Assembly (NCBI GenBank): GCA_022793795.1 | Contig: JAAWDM010000054.1 | Coordinates: 1-38,371, forward strand | Reading direction: 5' to 3' | DNA: 38,371 nt | Source of the DNA: Bacillota bacterium | GTDB taxonomy: Bacteria > Bacillota > Clostridia > Peptostreptococcales > Anaerovoracaceae | In this document: positions 32,332-38,371 of the stretch, in pieces | Numbering within the stretch: position 1 is the stretch's first letter | Layout: each line of letters starts with the position of its first letter | Made by a program: the position numbers and the translations under genes | The notes under the pieces: model-generated | Told to the model about the DNA's origin: nothing | Seen by the model: only the letters and a program-made list of their open reading frames with translations | Databases searched by the model: none

Positions 32332-33621
32332 CTATAACCGCACCGTAATCCTACTGCCGAATTCCGGTCTGGACAATATCTCGATGGCGCCTCCATGGGC
32401 ATCCACAATCCACTTGGCAATGGCCAGTCCCAGTCCGGTACCGCCCTGGGCGCTGTTTCTTGCGCTGTCGGAACGGTAAAACCGTTCAAATACATGAACC
32501 ACTTCAGAGGACTGCATACCAGCTCCTTCATCCTGTACGGAGTAGAAAGGTCTGCCCTGGCCGTCAAGCCCTGCACGGAAGGTAATCGTATCCCCTTCAT
32601 TGGAATATTTAGAAGCATTCTGCACGAAAATCCGCAGGGCCTGTTTGAGCATGGCCATATCCCCCTTGACCATAATCTGTTCCGCACTGCCGCCTCCATA
32701 GAGAAAGCGATAGACGTGCTTTTCATCGATCATGGCCGATTCCTCCATCACATCCTGCACCATCTCCGTTAAATTGAATTCATCCATATTTAAGGTGTTT
32801 CTGCCGCTGTCGCCTCGAGCCAAAAACAGCAGTTGTTCCACCAGGTTTTTCATATGCTCCGATTCATTCTTTAAAGCCTCAATAGACTCCTTTAAAATCT
32901 GTTCGTCATCCTTGCCCCACCGGTCAAGCATATTGACATACCCCTGAATCACTGCAATCGGCGTCCTAAGCTCATGGGAGGCATCGGATACAAACCGTTC
33001 CTGCTGCCGATAGCTTTCCCGCATCCGGTCCAGCAGGTTGTTGATGGCGATTTCCAAACTTTGGAGTTCCTTATCTCCTGTGGTCACTCTGGCATTAGGC
33101 TTATCTGGGTCTACCTTGGAGATGGCTTTTTCCATGGTGGAAAGATCCACCTTTCGTTCCTCCCTGCTCATGTTCATCTGACCTGAAAGATTGCTTAATT
33201 TCTCTGCCTGAATGGCGATTTCATTAAGTGGCTTCATCTTTCTTCGTACGGTACTGGCGCCAAAGAAATTTTCCAAAACCATGAGGACTTCCACCACAAG
33301 TACCACCACAGCAGGAACCTTGCACAGTTCCAAGAAGCGGCTGATAAAATACCCATATTTTACACCGTTACTGCCCTCCACCACATAGTGCCAGGTTTCA
33401 TAGCGGCCCATATCCTCAAAATAGCGTCCTACCACGTCTACGCTGTCCGGCACGATGGATTCTCTCCACCAGAAAAAGGCCCCTGCCACCACCAGAATCA
33501 ATGTGATATCCAAAATCAGCAGATGGGAAAACTCTCGCAGCCAAAACTCCATATTGATCTTTCGCGCGATGGAGGTCATCCGGTTGCTGCCTACACGCTC
33601 CCTATTCGTCTTTGATGACAT
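32332..33621 (-). CDS. Sensor histidine kinase
   Basis: A membrane sensor kinase of about 429 residues: two transmembrane helices (LLILDITLILVVAGAFFWW and VPAVVVLVVEVLMVLENFF) enclosing an extracytoplasmic loop of about 50 residues, a cytoplasmic linker, the HisKA box with phospho-acceptor His near residue 216 (FVSDASHELRTPIAVIQGYV), and the HATPase domain with N-box FVQNASKYSN, G1 VQDEGAGM and G2 GGTGLGLAIAKWIV. The start is uncertain: ATG 33621 overlaps the response regulator end, while ATG 33588 is also possible and neither has a strong ribosome binding site. Its partner is the response regulator directly upstream. The signal is unknown. Confidence 0.88.
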   Translation of the reverse strand: MSSKTNRERVGSNRMTSIARKINMEFWLREFSHLLILDITLILVVAGAFFWWRESIVPDSVDVVGRYFEDMGRYETWHYVVEGSNGVKYGYFISRFLELCKVPAVVVLVVEVLMVLENFFGASTVRRKMKPLNEIAIQAEKLSNLSGQMNMSREERKVDLSTMEKAISKVDPDKPNARVTTGDKELQSLEIAINNLLDRMRESYRQQERFVSDASHELRTPIAVIQGYVNMLDRWGKDDEQILKESIEALKNESEHMKNLVEQLLFLARGDSGRNTLNMDEFNLTEMVQDVMEESAMIDEKHVYRFLYGGGSAEQIMVKGDMAMLKQALRIFVQNASKYSNEGDTITFRAGLDGQGRPFYSVQDEGAGMQSSEVVHVFERFYRSDSARNSAQGGTGLGLAIAKWIVDAHGGAIEILSRPEFGSRITVRL

Positions 33622-34282
33622 ATCCCACACCTCTCACCGTGCGAATCAACTTGATTCCGAAACGGTCGTCTATTTTACTTCGAATATGACGCACATACAC
33701 GTCGATGATATTGGTCTCTCCCACATAATTGTATCCGCAGACTGTATTCATCAGCTTTTCTCTGTCCATGACGATGTTCTTATGTTTCATAAGGGTATGG
33801 ATCAATTCATACTCTCTGTTGGTCAACTCAATGATTTCCTCCCCATATGTGACCTCGTGACGATCTGTATCCATGGTCAATCCGCAAACCGTCAACTGGT
33901 GGGTCTGCTGACTTCCGCCCGCCTGCTTCTTAAAAGCCACCCGAATTCTAGCCAAAAGTTCTTCTATGGCAAAAGGCTTGGTGATATAGTCGTCGGCTCC
34001 TGCATCCAAACCCGAAACCTTGTCCATAACCGCATCTCTGGCAGTCAGCATAATAACCGGTACCATCGATTCCTTTCTAAGACGGCGCAGCACCTCCAGC
34101 CCATTGAGTTCTGGCAGCATGATATCCAGCAGTACCAGATCGAAACCACCTCTTAAGGCTAGTTCCAATCCCTCTCTGCCATTGAAAGCCTTGACCACCT
34201 GGTATCCTTCATGTACCAGCTCCAACTCCACAAATCTGGCGATCTTTTCTTCGTCTTCTATGAGCAAAATCTTTTTTTCCAT
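33602..34282 (-). CDS. OmpR/PhoB-family response regulator
   Basis: A 226-residue regulator: receiver domain with acidic pocket (LLIEDEEKIA), phospho-acceptor Asp53 (LVLLDIMLP), the conserved Thr (IMLTARD) and Lys (YITKPFAIEELLAR), and a C-terminal winged helix (LTNREYELIHTLMKHKNIVM ... NIIDVYVRHIRSKID, then TVRGVGYVI). It overlaps the sensor kinase gene and follows a DUF4342 gene. Direct repeats spaced 11 bp upstream of the operon promoter are a plausible binding site for it. Confidence 0.95.
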   Translation of the reverse strand: MEKKILLIEDEEKIARFVELELVHEGYQVVKAFNGREGLELALRGGFDLVLLDIMLPELNGLEVLRRLRKESMVPVIMLTARDAVMDKVSGLDAGADDYITKPFAIEELLARIRVAFKKQAGGSQQTHQLTVCGLTMDTDRHEVTYGEEIIELTNREYELIHTLMKHKNIVMDREKLMNTVCGYNYVGETNIIDVYVRHIRSKIDDRFGIKLIRTVRGVGYVIKDE

Positions 34283-34306
34283 TTTATAACTCCCTTAACG
34301 ACCAAT

Positions 34307-34331
34307 GGCGGCGAAGATGTTCTCCGCCGCC
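34307..34331 (-). other. GC-rich hairpin between the DUF4342 gene and the response regulator
   Basis: A 7-bp GGCGGCG/CGCCGCC stem with an 11-base loop and no T-run on the minus strand. It may stabilise or process the mRNA between the two genes. Confidence 0.4.
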
Positions 34332-34346
34332 CTATCAGCTTGTGCT

Positions 34347-34883
34347 CTATTCGTGATGAAATTCCTGTTTGATATTTTCTGCCGCTTCTGCCGCCTTATC
34401 GCAGGCCATATTCACATCCACGGCCTTGGTGATATTGCCCTGAAACCGGTAATGGAAGTCAAAGAACAATCCCACCACCATCAGCGGAACCACCGCCCAG
34501 AAGGCGAAGAGCAACAGCACAACCAAAAGCAGCACCGGCGCTGTAATCATATCCTCCCCATGTCTGGAAACGATGAAGAAATTCTCACAACCCTTTTGAA
34601 TCAAAGTTCCGCACCACTTGAAGAATTTTTTCATCTGACCGCCTTTGGTGGTCTTGGTAGATTCTTCATAAGATTCAGCAGCCTTTTTAAAGGCTGCTGA
34701 AGAATCGGATTCAACCTTCGTCGTATATACGGAAACCTCTGGCTTTTTAATCTTTCCCTGATTTTCCAGATATACTAAAGCGTCCAGTACATCGCCGTCG
34801 GCTGCCTCAAGGGCACGTTTGGCCTCATCATAAGTTACACCTGTTTTCTCTCTGATTTTTTCAACTTTTTCTAACTGATCCAT
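34347..34883 (-). CDS. DUF4342 protein with UBA-like N-terminus and membrane segment
   Basis: A 178-residue protein. The first 45 residues form a UBA/TS-N-like three-helix domain (LEKVEKIREKTGVTYDEAKRALEAADGDVLDALVYLE). The C-terminal half has a DUF4342-type region with one strongly hydrophobic hairpin (APVLLLVVLLLFAFWAVVPLMVVGLFF). The function is not known. It is the first gene of a three-gene transcript with the response regulator and sensor kinase, which suggests it acts in, or is controlled by, the same envelope-related signalling. Confidence 0.82.
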   Translation of the reverse strand: MDQLEKVEKIREKTGVTYDEAKRALEAADGDVLDALVYLENQGKIKKPEVSVYTTKVESDSSAAFKKAAESYEESTKTTKGGQMKKFFKWCGTLIQKGCENFFIVSRHGEDMITAPVLLLVVLLLFAFWAVVPLMVVGLFFDFHYRFQGNITKAVDVNMACDKAAEAAENIKQEFHHE

Positions 34884-34945
34884 CTTTCTATTTCCTTTCT
34901 GTCTTTCCTTTTTATATTATGGTTCATTCCTCTTTTGTATCTCTT

Positions 34946-34973
34946 ATCTTACACACCCAAAATGAATCTGTAA
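34946..34973 (-). promoter_or_regulatory. Promoter of the DUF4342/two-component operon
   Basis: Minus strand TTACAG (34973-34968), a 16-bp spacer and TAAGAT (34951-34946). The weak -35 box adjoins direct repeats at 34982-35001, as in promoters that need an OmpR-type activator. Confidence 0.45.
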
Positions 34974-34981
34974 TATGAAAA

Positions 34982-35001
34982 AGATTAAAAACAGATTAAA
35001 A
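34982..35001. promoter_or_regulatory. Direct repeats spaced 11 bp, probable response-regulator site
   Basis: AGATTAAAA occurs twice (34982-34990 and 34993-35001), exactly 11 bp apart, immediately upstream of the weak -35 box. OmpR/PhoB-family dimers bind head-to-tail repeats at this spacing. Confidence 0.55.
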
Positions 35002-35030
35002 TTCCCAGAACGCAGCAACAGACTTCCTGC

Positions 35031-35311
35031 AATTTCTCATACAAAGGCCATTTTTATAGAGGACATATCGAAGGTCACAGTTGAATTTCTCACATAACTC
35101 GTAAATTTAGGGTAGAAGTATCGAACATACCAAAGAAAAATTCTCATATTTTTAATGGCTCCGTCCCCATTATATGGATTTTCACTGTCGAAACCTATAT
35201 CCTCCTGCCGTATGTTCCATACATTGTGGTAAAATTCCCATGATATATGAGAATTTTTTGCGACCTGTTCGATATCTCTTACCAAAAAACTCCAATGTAT
35301 GAGAATTTCTC
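35031..35311. repeat. Intergenic array of five TATGAGAATTT motifs in both orientations
   Basis: AAATTCTCATA-like motifs occur at 35031-35042, 35084-35095 and 35136-35148, and the inverse, TATGAGAATTT, at 35246-35256 and 35298-35308. At three copies a second motif, ATATCGAA or GTATCGAA, stands about 15 bases to one side, giving a composite unit of about 34 bp. An 82-codon open frame (35037-35285, minus) lies over the array; its codons are made of the repeats and I do not call it a gene. The region separates the ABC permease from the two-component operon. Confidence 0.7.
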
Positions 35312-35361
35312 TTTCTACATTTCCTTTAGTATAGCATATAAAAAAAGCTGCGCCAAGTACC

Positions 35362-36123
35362 TCATAGCTGCTTTCGCTGAAAGCAGGGAATTGCCAGCAG
35401 CAAGCAACCAGTAAACAGCAGGCAGGTAACTGCCAAAGACATGTAATACGCCTCCAATCCCCAGGCTCCCCGGAGCAACTCCATTCCCGCTGTCAGCCGT
35501 ACCGGCAAAACTCCGCCTAATGCAGGAAAGAAACTGAGGCCATAAACAGCCAAAGCGACGCTGCCCACTCCCAGGGCAACCTGTATACTGTTTTTAGAGA
35601 AAACGGAAAACAGCGCCAAAAGCCCCACAGTCCACAGGCCGAAAAGCCAGTAACAGACCGCCCCAAAGAGCAGATGGCAAGCCACACCATTATCCCAAAA
35701 CCAGCTGTTATACCCATAGGTAATCCCATAGCAGAGCCCATACAAAGCCGTCCAGCAGACCGCCATCACCACAACCTTGGCCGCCAATATTTTACTCCGA
35801 GATAGGCCTCTGGTTATGACGCAGATTAGGGTGCCCTTTTCATACTCCCCGGTAAAGCTGCCGCTCCACATCAAAAGAAAGGCAATCAGCGCCAAGGGCA
35901 TATTTTTATAAAACTGCGTCCACGAATCCATGGCGTTTATGCTGACCTGACCAGTCGTCAAGCCCATACCAACAAGCTGGTCTGACATTAGTTCCATCAT
36001 CCATGGCGTCAGCTTGGCCAGAGCCGGATTCATAATACCCACAAAGACAAAGACCAGCAGTAACACCCATAGTCGTCCCGTCCTGACCAATTCTAACCAT
36101 TCCTTTTTCATAAACCCTTTCAT
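35362..36123 (-). CDS. ABC-2-type transporter permease
   Basis: A 253-residue membrane protein with about six hydrophobic segments. It begins MKGFMKKEWLELVRTGRLW, the amphipathic start common to ABC-2 permeases, followed by a long first extracytoplasmic loop and the cytosolic coupling region GSFTGEYEKGTLICVITRGLSRSKILAAKVVV. ATG 36123 overlaps the TGA of the ATPase gene (ATGA), so translation is coupled; the open frame extends further upstream but inside the ATPase gene. It forms an exporter with that ATPase. The substrate is unknown. Confidence 0.88.
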   Translation of the reverse strand: MKGFMKKEWLELVRTGRLWVLLLVFVFVGIMNPALAKLTPWMMELMSDQLVGMGLTTGQVSINAMDSWTQFYKNMPLALIAFLLMWSGSFTGEYEKGTLICVITRGLSRSKILAAKVVVMAVCWTALYGLCYGITYGYNSWFWDNGVACHLLFGAVCYWLFGLWTVGLLALFSVFSKNSIQVALGVGSVALAVYGLSFFPALGGVLPVRLTAGMELLRGAWGLEAYYMSLAVTCLLFTGCLLLAIPCFQRKQL

Positions 36124-37022
36124 CTTCCAATCACCTCCAGGAATAAATCCTCCAAATTGGTCTCCTGCCGTTCCATACGCAAAAAAGGAATCCGCCGTTC
36201 TCCAATGACAGCCAAAATCTCCGGCAATCTGTCTCCATCCTTCAGCAGCAGCTTCCGTCCCTGGTTCTCTAAACACGGAAACATAGTCTCAAGGAGTTTC
36301 CCATCCTCCTTCCGCTCCAGTTCCAATTCCATGGCCGGATGGCCGCCAAGTTTCTTTACTTCTGCAAGGCTGCCCTGCAAAGCAATCACCCCTTCATGCA
36401 GTAATGCCACCTCATCGCAAATATGTTCCACATCGGAAAGAATGTGGGTCGAAAACACTACGGTTGTTTCTTCCTTCACTGCTACCAAAAGGTCCAATAG
36501 TTCCCTTCTCCCTGCTGGGTCCAACGCAGAGGTGGGCTCATCGCAAATCAACAGCTTGGGCCTATGGAGCAGAGCCTGAGCGACGCCAAGACGCTGCTTC
36601 ATTCCACGGGAAAACCCTTTCACCCGCCGTTTTTCCTTTCCTAAACCCGCCAGACCCACCAATTCCAACAATTCATGGCTCCTTCTGTCAGTCTCCCTTT
36701 TATCCATACCAGAGACATCCCCGCAAAACATCAAATATTCCATAGGGGTCATAAACCCGTAGAATTCCGGCACATCGGGTAAATAGCCTATCAACCGGTT
36801 GGTCTTACCATTTCCATATTGCACCGACTGTCCTCCTACCGTGATTTCTCCCCTCTCGCAGGTCAGAAGCCCTAAAATCAGCTTCATGGTGGTAGTTTTC
36901 CCCGCGCCGTTTTGACCCACAAACCCAAACACAGTGTTTTCCGCCACAGAAAAACTGACATCCCTTAGAATTTGTCTGCTGCCGAAGCTCTTAGCTACGT
37001 GGGAAAGTGTCAATACTTCCAT
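36120..37022 (-). CDS. ABC transporter ATP-binding protein
   Basis: A 300-residue ATPase with the Walker A motif GQNGAGKTT (about residue 36), the signature VKGFSRGMKQRLGVAQALLHRPKLLICDEPTSALDP, and the switch region TVVFSTHILSDVEHICDEV. A C-terminal extension of about 80 residues is typical of the CcmA-like/bacitracin-type exporters. ATG 37022 follows GAGGAGG; it overlaps the stop region of the PLDc_N gene. It energises the ABC-2 permease downstream. Confidence 0.94.
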   Translation of the reverse strand: MEVLTLSHVAKSFGSRQILRDVSFSVAENTVFGFVGQNGAGKTTTMKLILGLLTCERGEITVGGQSVQYGNGKTNRLIGYLPDVPEFYGFMTPMEYLMFCGDVSGMDKRETDRRSHELLELVGLAGLGKEKRRVKGFSRGMKQRLGVAQALLHRPKLLICDEPTSALDPAGRRELLDLLVAVKEETTVVFSTHILSDVEHICDEVALLHEGVIALQGSLAEVKKLGGHPAMELELERKEDGKLLETMFPCLENQGRKLLLKDGDRLPEILAVIGERRIPFLRMERQETNLEDLFLEVIGR

Positions 37023-37023
37023 A

Positions 37024-37227
37024 TCAGTCCTCCTCTTTCCCAAAGATAAAATACAAAATCGGCCCGATAAATTCCATGCCTATGATGGACACGGCGAGCC
37101 ACAGCCCTCGGCTCCCCCGCTTATATGTTTCATGGGTCAAAATATGGCGAATCGTAAAAAACAAAAGTCCAAACTGAATCACGATCAGCGGAATCAGAAA
37201 GGGCGCCATTTCCTTCATATCAGGCAT
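37024..37227 (-). CDS. PLDc_N-domain small membrane protein
   Basis: A 67-residue two-helix membrane peptide of the kind found at the N-terminus of cardiolipin synthases (PLDc_N): FLIPLIVIQFGLLFFTIRHIL, RGSRGLWLAVSIIGMEFIGPILYFIFGKEED. It has no phospholipase domain. ATG 37227 is chosen (GGAGG eight bases before). It is sandwiched between a regulator and an ABC exporter, an arrangement repeated in Firmicutes, and may be an accessory subunit or immunity peptide. Confidence 0.85.
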   Translation of the reverse strand: MPDMKEMAPFLIPLIVIQFGLLFFTIRHILTHETYKRGSRGLWLAVSIIGMEFIGPILYFIFGKEED

Positions 37228-38236
37228 ACTTCTCACCTCCTTCAGCTAACTCCATACAAATCTTCTGAAACTCCGGCCTATCCTTAATAAAGGAAAAATC
37301 CGGATGGGAAAGAAACTGCAAAGCGCTCTGTCTGGCGAGTCTGCTATGGCGGGGCGCCATATTGCCAAGGGGTAATGTCTCAAACCACTGATCCAGCCTA
37401 TCAAAGTAATCGTCTCCATGAAGTTTGATCTCCCCCTCCTCAAACAAAATCTCCACACACCTTTTGAAGTCAGTCATCGCCTGCAATGTCTCTTGCTCTT
37501 TTCGATGAAACCCATACACCAAAGCAGCCTGACAGTAATACTGAGCTGAAATATTAGGATGAAGTCTCTCTAACCTATATAGTTCCATCACCCCTTGGGT
37601 CCGCCCCATCATTTTTTCACATCGGTCCAAATCCCCCTTATAGACAGCAAGCAACTGTATGGTATCTCCAATTAGATCGAGCAAGTCGATATACTGCTTT
37701 ATCTGGCAATAGTCTGCCGCCTTCTCCTCCTGGCCTGCCATTTGGTAGGCCTGTATGAGCAGATCCCCGTTTTGTCTTGAGATATGGCGCAAATCGGCAA
37801 CAGGTTCCAGCGCTTCGATGACCTCCTGGGCCTCTCCCAACTGTAAGCTCATCATGGCCTTTATGGTCACTGCATCGCCGCATATCTCCACGTCTCTGCA
37901 CTCCTGCAAAATCCGCTGGCACAGCTTTTGTCCCCTAGTCAGCCGCTTCACCCGTTCCTCCTTGGTCGACTCAAGGGGTATGTGATTTAAATACAACACG
38001 CATAGCTGTATCAAAAGGGGATGACAGGAATAATATCGGCGAGCCAAATCGTCCACCTTTTCCCATACCTCTTCTAAAGGCTCCTGCAAGGCAACCTTCT
38101 GGGCAAAATCCTGGCACAGTTCTATATAGCGCCGTCTGATCTGCTCTTTCGAGAGCTGGGCCTCATAACCCAGCAGGTCGTCTATGGTCACATGAAAGAA
38201 GGCTGCAAGCTGCGGCAGCAATAAAATATCCGGCAT
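37220..38236 (-). pseudogene. XRE-family regulator truncated at its helix-turn-helix
   Basis: The remaining 338 residues begin MPDILLLPQLAAFFHVTIDDLLGYE, which is the second half of a Cro/C1 helix-turn-helix. The rest is an all-helical TPR-like effector region. The frame continues upstream as ETGQT, the usual ending of the WETGQT-xPD motif, but at the Trp codon the sequence changes to AGG, then CTA and a TAA stop (38258-38260). The DNA-recognition helix is therefore missing. The break lies about 35 bases from the stop codon of a serine-recombinase 3' end, so insertion of a mobile element is the likely cause. The ATG at 38236 could still initiate a DNA-binding-deficient protein. It stood at the head of the PLDc_N/ABC operon. 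Confidence 0.75.
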
Positions 38237-38239
38237 GGT

Positions 38240-38288
38240 CTGTCCCGTTTCCCTTAGTTAAAGATATTGTTGGGTATCTCAAGATGTG
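38240..38288. mobile_element. Putative right junction (att site) of an integrated element
   Basis: Host-like sequence (codons for ETGQT) ends at about 38253, where the expected Trp codon TGG reads AGG. From there to the recombinase stop lie about 35 bases with a small inverted repeat (AGATA/TATCT). Large serine recombinases sit at the end of their elements, beside the attachment site. The exact core cannot be fixed without the other junction. Confidence 0.5.
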
Positions 38289-38371
38289 TCATTCGATTTT
38301 GCCGATAAAGCGGTAGAAGATTTCCACTTCCTGTTCCCGGCTTCCGTCCTCACTTTTGACCGCTTCATGGA
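38289..38371 (-). CDS. 3' end of a serine recombinase (DUF4368-type), partial at window edge
   Basis: Twenty-six codons and a TGA stop enter from the right edge: HEAVKSEDGSREQEVEIF then YRFIGKIE. This resembles the conserved C-terminal tail of large serine recombinases carrying DUF4368, found in clostridial conjugative and mobilisable elements. Only the tail is visible, so the catalytic serine cannot be checked. Its position beside a regulator gene cut in its helix-turn-helix supports an integrated element whose body lies outside the window. Confidence 0.6.
   Translation of the reverse strand, partial: HEAVKSEDGSREQEVEIFYRFIGKIE

Noticed and set aside
35037-35285. Minus-strand open frame of 82 codons beginning with TTG
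   Set aside because: It coincides with the TATGAGAATTT/ATATCGAA repeat array; the residues come from the repeats and no family is apparent. GGAGT before the TTG leaves a small chance that it is translated.
35340-35395. Terminator after the ABC permease
   Set aside because: A T7 run is present past the stop codon, but the best stem (CTGCTTTC/GAAAGCAG) lies inside the coding end and is not adjacent to the T-run, so I could not define a convincing hairpin.

Overview
The window looks like the chromosome of an anaerobic, low-to-mid GC Clostridia-class Firmicute. The reasons are an Re-type citrate synthase, a CIRCE-controlled hrcA-grpE-dnaK-dnaJ operon, sigma-54 amino-acid catabolism genes, a SpoIID-type protein and consistent AGGAGG ribosome binding sites. 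An amino-acid-fermenting member of the Peptostreptococcales/Anaerovoracaceae type is a plausible guess, but the sequence does not prove it. Nearly all genes are on the minus strand. The exceptions are a polysaccharide deacetylase, a 51-residue membrane peptide and a MerR regulator.

Layout, left to right. Positions 342-5573 hold an operon read leftward: Re-citrate synthase, GntR regulator, aconitase, isocitrate dehydrogenase. This is the oxidative TCA branch that makes 2-oxoglutarate and glutamate in anaerobes. A consensus sigma-A promoter with a CTTGTATACAAG palindrome beside its -10 box suggests control by the embedded GntR protein. Positions 5684-7074 hold a secreted SpoIID-like protein whose promoter is preceded by an 11-bp tandem repeat. 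Positions 7071-9659 hold a catabolic block: a VOC-fold protein, a beta-keto acid cleavage enzyme, a remnant of a 3-hydroxyacyl-CoA dehydrogenase, and a sigma-54 activator with no sensor domain. Two sigma-54 promoters lie in front of it. Positions 9748-12284 hold a large cell-wall-anchored LRR surface protein. Positions 12393-18359 hold a roc-like module: a RocB-like M20 peptidase and an APC permease behind a perfect sigma-54 promoter, with two tandem PAS-AAA-Fis activators upstream.

Positions 18429-31902 contain the heat-shock and translation-modification neighbourhood (hrcA, grpE, dnaK, dnaJ, prmA, rsmE, mtaB, HIT). It is interrupted by a MerR regulator plus GPH symporter, and by a DUF4253 protein, the small peptide and the deacetylase. 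Positions 32332-34973 hold a DUF4342 protein with an OmpR-type two-component system. A promoter with 11-bp-spaced direct repeats suggests autoregulation. Positions 35362-38236 hold an ABC exporter, a PLDc_N peptide and an XRE-type regulator that has lost its DNA-binding half. At the right edge is the 3' end of what looks like a large serine recombinase. It lies next to the point where the regulator's helix-turn-helix is cut, so a mobile element seems to have inserted there.

The least explained features are three intergenic clusters of short motifs in both orientations (near 21.4-21.7 kb with a relative at 0.04-0.13 kb; 32.0-32.2 kb; 35.0-35.3 kb), the dehydrogenase/activator junction, and the sigma-54 regulon with activators that differ in the GAFTGA loop.
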